Positions 1 through 8,977 of a DNA stretch of 64,000 nt are shown in pieces; positions within the stretch are counted from its first letter, which is position 1, and every line of letters starts with the position of its first letter. This DNA is from Clostridium sp. CMCC3677 (GTDB lineage Bacteria; Bacillota; Clostridia; Clostridiales; Clostridiaceae): positions 352,503 through 416,502 of the forward strand of contig NZ_JAMQHS010000002.1 in the NCBI RefSeq assembly GCF_023845585.1, in the 5' to 3' direction. The notes under the pieces are model-generated. The model made no database searches and had not been told where the DNA came from. It worked only from the letters and a program-made list of their open reading frames with translations. The translations under genes were made by a program, and so were the position numbers.

Positions 1-1354
1 ATAATTTCTTTGAAAAAATTATAAAACAAATTATAGTTGATATTGCTGCTAGTATATCTGCAACTGGTTCTGCCATTAGTACCCCTCTTAATTTATCTTC
101 AAAAAACATAGGTAATATAAAAATAAGCGGTATTAATAAAATAACTTTTCTAAGCAGAGCTAATATAAGTGATATTTTAGCTTGACCTAAAGCAAGAAAT
201 GTTTGTTGGCACGCTATTTGTGCACCAAAAATTATAATTCCAGCAAAAAATATTCTCATACTCCATGATGTCATTTCTATTAATTTAGGATCACTGTTAA
301 ATAACTTTACAAATCCTTGTGGAGATACCATTATAAGCACCCACATAATAACGGTATAAGATAAACAACTTATAAGAAGCAATTTAAATGTTTTTTTAAC
401 TCTATTAACATTTTTTGCTCCATAGTTATAACTTATAATTGGTTGAGCACCTTGAGATAGTCCCATAAGTGGTAATAGTATTATTTGCATAATACTACTC
501 ATTATAGTCATAGCTCCAACTGCTAAATCCCCACCATAAAGTGAAAGTTGGTTATTTTGAGATATTAAAACTAAACTTTCAGTAGCTTGCATTATAAATG
601 GAGATACTCCAAGGGCCATTATTGATAATACTATTTTTGCATTTGGAATTAAATATTTATTTCTTATCTTAAGTATACTCTTTTTACCAAATAAGAAATA
701 CAACACCCATGCTGCTGATACTGTTTGAGATAGTATTGTAGCTAAAGCTGCCCCTTTCACTCCCATATCAAATCCAAAAATTAAAATAGGATCAAGAACT
801 ATGTTTATAACAGCTCCTATCATTACAGTAGTCATACCTACTTTAGCAAATCCTTGAGTATTAATAAATGAATTCATTCCAAGAGCTATTTGAACTGCTA
901 TAGTTCCTACAAGATATATCCCTAAATAATCATTAGCAAATCCTATTGTAGCTTCACTAGCTCCAAATGCCCAAAGCAATGGTTCTTTGAATATAAAAAA
1001 TCCTATTGTTAAAGCTATTCCTAATATTATTAAAGTAGAAAAACTATTACTTAATATTTTTTCAGCACCATCATTATCTTTTTCTCCCATTTTAATAGCT
1101 GCAATTGGCGCTCCACCCATTCCTATTAATGCACTAAATGCAGATATTATAAGAATTATTGGGAATGCAACTCCGACTCCTGCCATGGCTATGTCTCCAT
1201 TAGCAATTCTACCTATAAATATTCTATCTACTATGTTATACAAAATATTTACAAGCTGAGCAACAATAGCTGGAAGAGCCAAACTAAAAAGTAATTTTCC
1301 TATTGGATCTTTACCTAAGTCTGTAGTTATTTTATCTGTTGTATTTTTATTCAT
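1..1354 (-). CDS. MATE family efflux transporter (C-terminus beyond window)
   Basis: Multidrug/toxin extrusion pump that exchanges cationic drugs for Na+ or H+ across the cytoplasmic membrane. Reading inward from the ATG at 1354 (ribosome site AGGAGTG six bases upstream) the protein begins MNKNTTDKITTDLGKDPIG and shows the MATE hallmarks: an early LPAIVAQLVNILYNIVDRIF segment, a mid-protein NIVLDPILIFGFDMGVKGAA segment, and the second-half GLSQGAQPIISYNYGAKN motif. About 451 codons are present, close to the usual 450-460, so only the last few residues are missing at the left edge. It is transcribed away from its neighbours. It resembles the second MATE gene at 28949-30310, but the promoter regions differ. 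Confidence 0.93.
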   Translation of the reverse strand, partial: MNKNTTDKITTDLGKDPIGKLLFSLALPAIVAQLVNILYNIVDRIFIGRIANGDIAMAGVGVAFPIILIISAFSALIGMGGAPIAAIKMGEKDNDGAEKILSNSFSTLIILGIALTIGFFIFKEPLLWAFGASEATIGFANDYLGIYLVGTIAVQIALGMNSFINTQGFAKVGMTTVMIGAVINIVLDPILIFGFDMGVKGAALATILSQTVSAAWVLYFLFGKKSILKIRNKYLIPNAKIVLSIMALGVSPFIMQATESLVLISQNNQLSLYGGDLAVGAMTIMSSIMQIILLPLMGLSQGAQPIISYNYGAKNVNRVKKTFKLLLISCLSYTVIMWVLIMVSPQGFVKLFNSDPKLIEMTSWSMRIFFAGIIIFGAQIACQQTFLALGQAKISLILALLRKVILLIPLIFILPMFFEDKLRGVLMAEPVADILAAISTIICFIIFSKKL

Positions 1355-1414
1355 GTTATTCACTCCTATTATCATATAGACTCAAACATTCCCTAACTAT
1401 GTTTAGCATCTTAA

Positions 1415-1448
1415 TACATAATGTTACTACAATATGTACATAATGTTA
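1415..1448. promoter_or_regulatory. Direct repeat upstream of MATE gene, possible operator
   Basis: The 12-mer TACATAATGTTA occurs at 1415-1426 and again at 1437-1448, a 22-bp period (about two helical turns). The block lies 60-95 bp upstream of the MATE start codon, where a regulator could bind one face of the DNA. Function is inferred only from position and spacing. Confidence 0.35.
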
Positions 1449-1579
1449 AGACACCTTGATACGTAAATTTATATTTCTACAAACTTACTGGTATTGGAAT
1501 TGCCTAAAAATCATCTATAATATAGTGAAAATATTGTGAAATACATCTTTCAATATTTACTTTCATCATACCTTATTGT

Positions 1580-4504
1580 CTACAATTTAGCCTTTAAATT
1601 AAAATCTATGTTACGAAAATAACTTTGCTCATCTTTGGTACCTAAAAGTTCCCAAAAAATTTTATGCTTTCTCGCTTCATTATTGAATTCAATTTCAATG
1701 TTTTTATTTTTCTTTCTCATATCTCTTAACAAAATATTTAAATTATACTTTTTCCAAAACTTATAGTCATAATCAATTTTATCTAATACTCTATCTGAAT
1801 TAAGAATTTCAATTTCCGGACCGCTAAGATCTCTTTCTATATTTCTTATTGTATTAGAATTCTTCCCTGGATCTAATATAACAAAATATCCATAGTCTAA
1901 ATCACTTCTAATCAATCTTCCATATATCTGTTTCATTTTTATACATAGTTGAGGATAATTAACTTCTTGGTATCTCTTACTTTGATATGTTGTTATAGCT
2001 TTTAATATTGGGTAATCTATACTATAATTAGGTAATTTATCTAACATCACACATGTAAGTCCCTCTCCAGCTATGTCTATTCCTTCAAAGAATCCCTTTC
2101 CCCCTAATACTATAACACTTCTATTTTTATCATTTAGAGATGAAATAGCTTTTCTATTTACATGAACTTCTATCTTTGTTCCACTAGTTAATAATTGCAA
2201 TTCATCAAAAACTTCTTGTTTTCTATTGTTACTATTAAATAAAACAAGTATATGTCCATTTAACTTTTTAGCAGTATTAAATATAAAATATGCCATATTC
2301 TTAGTGTAATTTGGACTATCATAAGAACCTATATCATTTAAAGCAAATATTTTTGTTCTTTGTTTTAAATTAAATGTGGATGGAATTATAAACTCATCAG
2401 AATTTTCTTGACCTAAATGTTTCTTTATCTTTTTAAAAGAATTTTCTATTCTTAAAGTTGCTGATAAGAAAGTTGTACTTTTTACTTCTTTAAGCATATG
2501 TTCATTTACTAATTCACCAACGTTTAAAGGTATATTTCTAAATGTAAATCCTTTATATTCCATATCTATTTCTAATTCTTTTGCGTAAAATGTACTTTCT
2601 TCTAAAAATTTATCTATTATATTAAAGTTATCTTTTAATTTGCCTACATAATCATTCAAACTTCTAAGCTCTTTATCTCCGTTTGTTTCATCTTCTAATG
2701 TGATATTTCTTATATAATCATTTAAAACCTTATATATTCCATATATACTTTCTTTTATATTAGATATTGGTAATCTTAAGTCCTTCATTATATCTTTTAA
2801 TTCATCTTTAGGTAAAAAGAATTCAGTAGTAAAATTATACTTACCATTCGCTAATTCTATACTTCTAAACTCATTTAACAGTATAATTATATTACTATTA
2901 ATCTCTTCAACTAAAAATCTCAATTTATTTAAATCTATATTTTCTCTATACCCATATTCTGCATTTAATGTCCTAAGTTGAGTATAAATACTTGGATGTC
3001 CTTTTTCTATTTGATTTAATAACTCTATGAATTCATTAGAAATAAACTCTTCACAAAAGAAATCATAGCATTTATCCATTAAATTATGAGCCTCATCAAT
3101 TATTAAGTGGTTTATCTTTTTCTTTTCAGAATATGGATAACATGATAATAATGAATGATTAATAACAGTTATATTTTCACTAGGAAGTTCATTATACCTA
3201 TTTTTTAAATAACATGGTTTAATGCATCTATCCAAATCACAAGATTCATTATCACAATTTATTGCTTTTAAATATTTATCAATTTCAAAATGAATATATG
3301 CCCAATAGCTTATATTTTCTATATCTCCATGTTTACCACCATCACATAATCTTCTTAAAAACAATTGAGTTAAACTACTTTCTTTGCTTTCATTAAGTGC
3401 ATCACATTTATTTAATCTATCTATGCAAATATAATTTGCTTTTCCTTTCATAGCTCCATAGTTCAATTTTTTGTCTAATCCAAGTTTTTTAAGTATCATT
3501 GGTATATCTTTTTCAATAAGTTGATTTTGAAGTTCTTTGGTATTTGTAGATATAAAATAACTTGCATCTTCTATTTTCTTATTCTTTTTGTTTAAATAAG
3601 CTTTAGTTGCTGCTATAAGAAGATATGCAAATGTTTTTCCACTTCCAGTTGGTGCTTCTATAAATATTCTTTTTTCATTTTCTATATTTTCTCTTATCTT
3701 ATTTGAAAAGTTCTTTTGATCTTCCCTATATTGGTAGCCAAAATCACCGCCATTATTCCATATTTCTTCATTAACTAATAGATCTTCATACTTTTCATAA
3801 TCTATTGGTATTCTTTTTAGCTTAACATCTTGCCTTTTATTTTCTTCATAACTTACATAAGGATAATCCTCTATATTAAATAATATTGGCTTCAATAAAT
3901 ATTCTTTCCATTCCCAATGTTTTAAAAATTCATAGTCTTTATCTATAATATTATATAGTGATTTATTTTTCTTTTTACTTTCTTCTCTAATCCACTCTCT
4001 ACATAAAAGTGAGTTTACCACTTTTAAAGTATCAATTGAATCTTCAAGACCTCTATGAAATTCATCTTTATCTAAAATAGTGATACTCTTTATTAAAGAA
4101 TCTAAATTATACTCTTTTCTCCAAGGTTCAAGTATTGCTGAAAGTTCCATAGAATCAAATATTTCATTTTTTATCTCAGGAATATGATAAGAGAGAAATT
4201 TTCTTTCAAAGCCTCTATTATGGCAGATAAGTGGCAAATCTTCTAAAAAAACTAACAACTCCTTCTTTATATCTTCTAAGTACTTTGAGTTCATAAGCTC
4301 TTCCTCTTTTAACCCCTGACAAAGTTTATAAATGCTTACAGGAACATTTCCCTTAGGTCTTATTAGTACCTCATATGTAGTTACACTTGAATTTTTTATT
4401 TTAACTGCACCAATTTCGATTATTTCACAGTTGTTTTCGTCTAATCCTGTTGTTTCAATATCTAGATATATAACATTATCTAAAATGCTTTTTAATTGTT
4501 CCAT
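1580..4504 (-). CDS. dinG: DinG-type 3'-5' exonuclease/helicase
   Basis: A 974-residue fusion of an N-terminal DnaQ-like 3'-5' exonuclease (residues about 10-170, ExoI motif YLDIETTG with Asp15/Glu17, later HNRGFE and H-x4-D type motifs) to a superfamily 2 XPD/DinG helicase. Walker A is APTGSGKT (about 285-292), the DEAH box is IIDEAHN (about 468-474), and motif VI is QIYGRLIRS near residue 880. Cys360, Cys422, Cys427 and Cys431 between Walker A and DEAH have spacing much like the Fe-S ligands of E. coli DinG, so an iron-sulphur cluster is likely; this contrasts with the Bacillus-type DinG, which is usually described as lacking the cluster. The role would be unwinding of R-loops or damaged DNA. 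It is monocistronic as far as can be seen. Confidence 0.9.
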   Translation of the reverse strand: MEQLKSILDNVIYLDIETTGLDENNCEIIEIGAVKIKNSSVTTYEVLIRPKGNVPVSIYKLCQGLKEEELMNSKYLEDIKKELLVFLEDLPLICHNRGFERKFLSYHIPEIKNEIFDSMELSAILEPWRKEYNLDSLIKSITILDKDEFHRGLEDSIDTLKVVNSLLCREWIREESKKKNKSLYNIIDKDYEFLKHWEWKEYLLKPILFNIEDYPYVSYEENKRQDVKLKRIPIDYEKYEDLLVNEEIWNNGGDFGYQYREDQKNFSNKIRENIENEKRIFIEAPTGSGKTFAYLLIAATKAYLNKKNKKIEDASYFISTNTKELQNQLIEKDIPMILKKLGLDKKLNYGAMKGKANYICIDRLNKCDALNESKESSLTQLFLRRLCDGGKHGDIENISYWAYIHFEIDKYLKAINCDNESCDLDRCIKPCYLKNRYNELPSENITVINHSLLSCYPYSEKKKINHLIIDEAHNLMDKCYDFFCEEFISNEFIELLNQIEKGHPSIYTQLRTLNAEYGYRENIDLNKLRFLVEEINSNIIILLNEFRSIELANGKYNFTTEFFLPKDELKDIMKDLRLPISNIKESIYGIYKVLNDYIRNITLEDETNGDKELRSLNDYVGKLKDNFNIIDKFLEESTFYAKELEIDMEYKGFTFRNIPLNVGELVNEHMLKEVKSTTFLSATLRIENSFKKIKKHLGQENSDEFIIPSTFNLKQRTKIFALNDIGSYDSPNYTKNMAYFIFNTAKKLNGHILVLFNSNNRKQEVFDELQLLTSGTKIEVHVNRKAISSLNDKNRSVIVLGGKGFFEGIDIAGEGLTCVMLDKLPNYSIDYPILKAITTYQSKRYQEVNYPQLCIKMKQIYGRLIRSDLDYGYFVILDPGKNSNTIRNIERDLSGPEIEILNSDRVLDKIDYDYKFWKKYNLNILLRDMRKKNKNIEIEFNNEARKHKIFWELLGTKDEQSYFRNIDFNLKAKL

Positions 4505-4660
4505 AATATACTATTAACTCCTAGTATTTAAATAATTTAAATATGTGTTTTTTAATAAATCTAATAAAATTATATCATAATACAATTCTTCACTAAATCT
4601 ATTCCTAATCTTAAATATTATTAGCTTTATAAGCTTTAATAATTCTATACTTTTCTTATA

Positions 4661-4704
4661 CAATAAAAAAGTTCCAGACATAATAAATTTATTATATCTG
4701 GAAC
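4661..4704 (-). terminator. Rho-independent terminator
   Basis: Near-perfect hairpin at 4671-4704 (arms GTTCCAGA and TCTGGAAC extended by an AT stem), followed on the minus strand by a run of six T. It ends transcription of the small genes at 4.9-5.4 kb before dinG. It lies inside a 65-codon open frame that has no ribosome site, which argues against that frame being a gene. Confidence 0.8.
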
Positions 4705-4873
4705 TCTCCAAATAATTTACTAAATCACTTTTTGCATCAAGTATTATAAATAAATATTTATAATTATTATACTTACATATAACTATATTCTTGATATTTA
4801 GTGTGATTTAGCTTCATTATTTTTGAAAGGAATTAAGTTTAAAACTTATGTTTGTAATATAGATGTTTTCTTA

Positions 4874-5113
4874 TTACTTTGAACAAGAACACCATTGATT
4901 ATTTGTAGCAGTTTTTTCATGTTTTTCAAATGGTTCTTTAATATCATAATTTTTAGGTACTGATGACCAGTTATTACAAGTGGCGCTTTTTCCTGATGTA
5001 TCATTCACTGTTTCTTTAGTCAATGGTGTTTCCTTTTCATGGCATGAACATCCATTACAAGTCTTAAGGTTACTGTTATCATGATGACCACAACTTCCGT
5101 TTTCATTACTCAT
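4874..5113 (-). CDS. Small Cys/His-containing protein, unknown function
   Basis: About 79 residues, starting MSNENGSCGHHDNSNLKTC. I choose the ATG at 5113 because AGGAAGG lies 8 bases upstream; an upstream ATG at 5137 falls inside a palindrome and lacks a ribosome site. The protein is hydrophilic, rich in Asn, Lys, Thr and Cys (CNGCSCHEKE, then a terminal WCSCSK), with no membrane segment or signal peptide. The Cys/His pattern suggests metal binding or disulphide cross-linking as in small spore-coat-like proteins, but the family is not recognised. The neighbouring gene at 5207-5398 shares the same leader architecture, so the two are probably expressed under the same condition. Confidence 0.65.
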   Translation of the reverse strand: MSNENGSCGHHDNSNLKTCNGCSCHEKETPLTKETVNDTSGKSATCNNWSSVPKNYDIKEPFEKHEKTATNNQWCSCSK

Positions 5114-5130
5114 AACAAACACTTCCTTCC

Positions 5131-5149
5131 TACACATATAGCTTGTGTA
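5131..5149. promoter_or_regulatory. Palindromic leader element (copy 1)
   Basis: TACACATATAGCTTGTGTA is an imperfect 19-bp palindrome (arms TACACA and TGTGTA) directly in front of the ribosome site of the gene starting at 5113. A matching element precedes the next gene upstream. It could be an operator or an RNA stem adjoining the Shine-Dalgarno. Confidence 0.5.
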
Positions 5150-5206
5150 AAAATTAAGTTTTTATGCTTTTTTATTCTGGAAATTCACACCATTTACTAC
5201 TTAATT

Positions 5207-5398
5207 TTACTTGGTATGTGTATACTTTTCTCCTGTACTATCATTAAATCCTTTAACATGATAATGTTCAGTTAAAGGATTAGACGCTATATTTGACATT
5301 TGATTTTCTGTAACCATTCCAAGGTCGTGATATCCTTCCCCATTATAACGATTAACATTTTTTTCTTCTTCACTACAAGATCTTTTAGGTGTATACAT
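5207..5398 (-). CDS. Small hydrophilic protein, unknown function
   Basis: 63 residues beginning MYTPKRSCSEEEKNVNRYNG. The ATG at 5398 is preceded by GAAGGGAAG at a good distance; a GTG three codons earlier overlaps the ribosome site and is unlikely. The protein is soluble, with a single Cys and an HYHVKGFNDSTG stretch near the end. I do not recognise the family. The sequence from the palindrome through the ribosome site (GTGTAG-A-GGAAGTGTTT) closely matches that of the downstream gene at 4874-5113, which suggests duplication of a promoter/leader cassette and co-regulation, perhaps in sporulation (inference). Confidence 0.6.
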   Translation of the reverse strand: MYTPKRSCSEEEKNVNRYNGEGYHDLGMVTENQMSNIASNPLTEHYHVKGFNDSTGEKYTHTK

Positions 5399-5414
5399 CT
5401 TAAACACTTCCCTT

Positions 5415-5435
5415 CTACACTAATATATTGTGTAG
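5415..5435. promoter_or_regulatory. Palindromic leader element (copy 2)
   Basis: A 21-bp palindrome with arms CTACAC and GTGTAG around an AT core, immediately upstream of AAGGGAAG, the ribosome site of the gene at 5207-5398. It matches the element at 5131-5149 in arm sequence, length and distance to the ribosome site. Confidence 0.55.
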
Positions 5436-5446
5436 AAAAAAAAATT

Positions 5447-5944
5447 TTATTCACTGCTTGTTCCTAATTCATTTAGTACTTCTAAAAATAAATTATACAT
5501 TTCTACTTCATCATCTTCTTTGATTAGTACAATAAGTCCATAGAAAGATATCATTAACATATAGCATAGTATTGATATAGTTCCAAGTTTTTTTATATAC
5601 AGACTAGTATAAGCAAAAACAGCACTTGCCGTTAAGTTAGTTAAAAGAGATGCCTCTATTCCGCAGCCTCCACTTAAATAAGAACCTAGCTTTGTTTTAA
5701 CATATATCTTTTCCATGCTCATGTTTATATTTTCTGCTTCATACCATTTTTTAACCTTGTCATACATTATATATAAAGTCTTATCTCTATTTTTAGTAAG
5801 TTTAAGTAAAATTTTAAAAGTCTTCTTATATTTTTTTGCAATTTTAGGAGTATAAATTTTGTATTCATCAGTATATCTATTTTTCAACTCTTTATTAGTA
5901 TTAGAATGCAAATATCTTATTTTTATATTGCTCTTATCTTCCAA
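5447..5944 (-). CDS. Hypothetical membrane protein
   Basis: 165 residues, starting with TTG at 5944 eight bases after GGAGGAAAG. The N-terminal 85 residues are basic and Lys/Tyr-rich (TKNRDKTLYIMYDKVKKW). There follow two hydrophobic segments (about 100-120 with SLLTNLTASAVFAYTSLYI and about 122-145 with ILCYMLMISFYGLIVLI) and a short acidic tail. A cytoplasmic domain with a helical hairpin in the membrane fits. No family is recognised. A strong start site and an isolated position suggest a real gene. A stretch of 378 bases without a gene separates it from topB. Confidence 0.6.
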   Translation of the reverse strand: MEDKSNIKIRYLHSNTNKELKNRYTDEYKIYTPKIAKKYKKTFKILLKLTKNRDKTLYIMYDKVKKWYEAENINMSMEKIYVKTKLGSYLSGGCGIEASLLTNLTASAVFAYTSLYIKKLGTISILCYMLMISFYGLIVLIKEDDEVEMYNLFLEVLNELGTSSE

Positions 5945-6133
5945 TATACTTTCCTCCAGAATTTTTCAAGAAGATTGTTAAACATTATTCCTAATAATAT
6001 AAAATATTCTTATATACTTAAAATATTGCAAATGTATTTTTAATTATTATAAGTCTTACTTTATAAATATATTATTTCAGCATGTTTATTATTAAAAATT
6101 TAATCTGGTAATCCCACATTTTGCAATCAAATT

Positions 6134-6157
6134 CTTAAGTTCTTAAATTCTTAAATT
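6134..6157. repeat. Three copies of 8-bp unit CTTAAATT
   Basis: CTTAAGTT followed by two perfect CTTAAATT units in the gap between topB and the membrane protein gene. The same unit is repeated five times at 38301-38340, so this is a microsatellite-like motif in this genome. Confidence 0.6.
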
Positions 6158-6192
6158 TAAATATTCTTTTATTTTTAGAATTTTCTAAACAA

Positions 6193-6231
6193 AAAAGAGC
6201 CTATTATATTCAACATATAATAGACTATTTT
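6193..6231 (-). terminator. Rho-independent terminator after topB
   Basis: Arms CTATTATAT and ATATAATAG around TCAAC, with GGCTC and a run of T on the minus strand following. It lies about 90 bases downstream of the topB stop codon. Confidence 0.75.
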
Positions 6232-6258
6232 TCATGCTTAAAGTTCTATTTTAAATAT

Positions 6259-6304
6259 GTGTTGATATATACAATAGGTAAAGTGGCATTGTATATATCA
6301 ACAC
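6259..6304. repeat. 17-bp perfect inverted repeat downstream of topB
   Basis: GTGTTGATATATACAAT at 6259-6275 and its exact complement at 6288-6304, separated by 12 bases. There is no T run on either side, so it is not a simple terminator; a separate terminator follows at 6193-6231. It could be an mRNA 3'-end stem or a binding site. Confidence 0.7.
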
Positions 6305-6322
6305 TCTACTAAAACAGAGCAT

Positions 6323-8512
6323 TTATTTAAAATCTTTTAAAAGTGCAGCAAATGGATTATCATTAAATTCTTCTGCTTCCTTCTTCATTTTTTTCATATA
6401 ATTATTAACTTCTCTTTTATCTACTTTGCCTTTTTTATCAAATCTCTTTTTGAATTGTGATGCTTTTTCTCTAAAATTACAATTTGTATTTGGACAAACA
6501 TATATTTGACCTTCACCATGTCCTCTAAGTTCTAATTTCTTCTTACATTCAGGACATCTAGCATTTGTTATTTTAGATACACCTTCTCTGTGACCGCATT
6601 CTCTATCTTGGCATACATTCATTACGCCATTTTTGCCCTTAACTTCTAGCATGTATTTTCCACATACAGGACATTTTTTACCAGTCATATTATCGTGAAT
6701 GTATTTATCATTACTGAATTTAACATCTTGAACTAAAGCTGTTGCATAGTTTCTCATGTTAGAAATAAAATTATGAACATCTTCTTTCCCATTACTTATA
6801 TCATCTAGTGTCTTTTCCCACTTAGCTGTAAGAAGAGGTGATTTTAAATCTTTTGGTACTAAATCAATAAGTTGCTTTCCTTTTGATGTTGGATATAAAT
6901 CTTTACCTCTTTTTTCTATTACGAAAGAATTAAATAACTTTTCTATTATGTCTGCTCTTGTAGCAACAGTACCCAATCCTCCAGTTTGACCTAAAGTCTT
7001 TGCTGACTCCTTATCTAGCTGAATATATTTTTGAGGATTTTCCATAGCTGATAAAAGTGTACCTTCATTAAATCTTGCTGGTGGTTTAGTTTGATGATTC
7101 TTTATTTCTATAGAATTTATCTTTAACTTATCACCTTTTGATAAATTAGGAAGTACTTGTTCTTTTAATACACCGTCTTCACTTGTTTCTTCAAGATCAT
7201 CATTTTTATCATAAACCATCTTCCAACCTTTAGATTTTATGACTTTACCTTTAGCTTTAAAACTTTCATTTCCAATCTTAACTTTAATTGAAGTCTGAAT
7301 ATATTCAAAAGGTGGTAATAACACACTTAAAAATCTCTTTATAACTAAATCATAAATATTTTTTTCTTCCTTGCTAAGCATTCCAAGTGATACCTTTTGT
7401 TCTGTTGGTATTATAGCATGGTGATCACTTACCTTTGAATCATCAACAAAGCTTTTACTACCATGTATAGTTCCTTTTAATATTTGATTAGCAGATGATG
7501 AATAATTTCCAACAGATATAGCTTTTAATCTTTCTTTAAGCGTTGGAACTATATCTCTTGTTATATATCTTGAATCTGTTCTTGGATAAGTTAATATTTT
7601 ATAGTTTTCATAAAGTCTTTGCATTATAGATAAAGTTTGTTTAGCTGAATATCCAAATATTCTATTTGCATCTCTTTGAAGTTCAGTTAAATCATATAAA
7701 GCAGGTGAATATTGTTTTTTATTGCTTTCGCTTATTTCTGAAACTTCGCCTTCTTTACCCTTTAATCCTGATATTAATTTCTTTGCTATCTCATTGTCAT
7801 ATATTCTATTATTATTATCATTAGATGACCACTCCATAGCTAAATTATTATTTTTAGCTATTATAGTATAATAATCCTTAGGCTTAAAATTTTTGATGTC
7901 CTCTTCTCTTTGAACTATCATAGCAAGTGTTGGTGATTGAACTCTTCCAGCTGATAATTGAGCATTATATTTGCAAGTTAAAGCTCTAGTAACATTAAGT
8001 CCTACAATCCAATCTGCTTCTGCTCTTCCTTGGGCTGCTCTATATAAATTTTCATAAGCAGAACCTGGTTTTAAATTTCTAAAACCATCTAAAATTGCTT
8101 TATCCGTTTGAGATGAAATCCATAGTCTTTTTATTGGCTTTTTAACTCCAACCTTGTCTATAATCCATCTAGCAACTAATTCTCCTTCTCTTCCTGAATC
8201 TGTTGCAATTACTATCTCAGTTATATCATTTCTAAGCATTTGTTTTTTCACTTCATAAAATTGCTTAGAAGTTTTCTTTATAACACATAACTTCATATTT
8301 TTAGGAAGCATTGGAAGAGTTTCCATACTCCATTTTTTATATTTATCTCCATATCCTTCTGGATCTAGTAATGTAACTAAATGACCTAATGCCCAAGTTA
8401 CTACATAATTATTTCCTTCTATATAAGAACCTTTATTTTGATTACATTTTAATACCTTAGCTAAATCTCTTCCTACTGATGGTTTTTCAGCTAATACAAG
8501 AATTTTACTCAT
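6323..8512 (-). CDS. topB: DNA topoisomerase III
   Basis: Type IA topoisomerase that passes single strands to decatenate replication and recombination intermediates. The 729 residues begin with a Toprim domain (MSKILVLAEKPSVG, acidic TDSGREGE at 104-111). The nucleophile is Tyr309 in LTYPRTDSRYI, and QLSAGRVQSPTLAMIV precedes it. The C-terminus has two four-Cys zinc ribbons (CPVC...C...C near 615-640 and CPEC...CPNTNC near 650-680) and a basic tail. This is the length and architecture of Firmicute TopB rather than TopA. The ribosome site GAGAGAGGAAG precedes the ATG. A 12-bp-arm inverted repeat sits in its leader. Confidence 0.96.
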   Translation of the reverse strand: MSKILVLAEKPSVGRDLAKVLKCNQNKGSYIEGNNYVVTWALGHLVTLLDPEGYGDKYKKWSMETLPMLPKNMKLCVIKKTSKQFYEVKKQMLRNDITEIVIATDSGREGELVARWIIDKVGVKKPIKRLWISSQTDKAILDGFRNLKPGSAYENLYRAAQGRAEADWIVGLNVTRALTCKYNAQLSAGRVQSPTLAMIVQREEDIKNFKPKDYYTIIAKNNNLAMEWSSNDNNNRIYDNEIAKKLISGLKGKEGEVSEISESNKKQYSPALYDLTELQRDANRIFGYSAKQTLSIMQRLYENYKILTYPRTDSRYITRDIVPTLKERLKAISVGNYSSSANQILKGTIHGSKSFVDDSKVSDHHAIIPTEQKVSLGMLSKEEKNIYDLVIKRFLSVLLPPFEYIQTSIKVKIGNESFKAKGKVIKSKGWKMVYDKNDDLEETSEDGVLKEQVLPNLSKGDKLKINSIEIKNHQTKPPARFNEGTLLSAMENPQKYIQLDKESAKTLGQTGGLGTVATRADIIEKLFNSFVIEKRGKDLYPTSKGKQLIDLVPKDLKSPLLTAKWEKTLDDISNGKEDVHNFISNMRNYATALVQDVKFSNDKYIHDNMTGKKCPVCGKYMLEVKGKNGVMNVCQDRECGHREGVSKITNARCPECKKKLELRGHGEGQIYVCPNTNCNFREKASQFKKRFDKKGKVDKREVNNYMKKMKKEAEEFNDNPFAALLKDFK

Positions 8513-8536
8513 TATTTTCTTCCTCTCTCAAAAGAA

Positions 8537-8576
8537 CTCTATTAAAATCTAATTTATAATATAAATTTTAATAGAG
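8537..8576. repeat. Inverted repeat in topB leader
   Basis: CTCTATTAAAAT at 8537-8548 and ATTTTAATAGAG at 8565-8576, loop 16 bases, ending about 20 bases before the topB start codon. On the minus strand the stem is followed by TTCTTTT and then the ribosome site, so a weak attenuator or operator is possible. Confidence 0.5.
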
Positions 8577-8785
8577 CTCTATTTTTGTGTCATATAATTT
8601 AATTATATCATAAAGTTATATGTGATATTATGATCTATAAACTTTAGTATATATCTTTCATAATGTTTCTTTATAAAATTTATAAATTATTATTTTATCT
8701 TATTCACTATCTAATAGATAATACAGATTTTTATAAACCACGAGCTCATGTGATAATATTCTTACTCACTTAAACCTACTTAAAT

Positions 8786-8977
8786 TTAAAGAATCTTTTG
8801 AACTCTTCCGACTACATTATCTTCAAGCATAACTTTAATTCCTCTATGATGATTAGAAGAATTAGTAAGAATTCTCTTAACTATTCCTTCAGTTAACTTT
8901 CCTGTACGTTGATCCTCTTTCTTGACAACTAATACCTTAGAACCTATTTTTATATCACATCTATTTGTTCCATTCAT
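8786..8977 (-). CDS. ywbE: YwbE family protein (DUF2196)
   Basis: 63 residues beginning MNGTNRCDIKIGSKVLVVKK, with DQRTGKLTEGIVKRILTNS and a C-terminal GIKVMLEDNVVGRVQKIL. These match the small conserved YwbE family of Firmicutes and other bacteria, which looks like a single SH3/KOW-like beta barrel. The molecular function is not established. The length equals that of B. subtilis YwbE. The start is supported by GGAGAATG a few bases upstream. It stands alone between topB and the YdjM-like gene. Confidence 0.88.
   Translation of the reverse strand: MNGTNRCDIKIGSKVLVVKKEDQRTGKLTEGIVKRILTNSSNHHRGIKVMLEDNVVGRVQKIL

Noticed and set aside
987..1259. Plus-strand open frame of 90 codons
   Set aside because: It lies antisense inside the MATE coding sequence, whose motifs are clear on the minus strand.
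4514..4711. 65-codon open frame upstream of dinG on the minus strand
   Set aside because: It has no ribosome site and contains a strong intrinsic terminator in its first third; it is intergenic.
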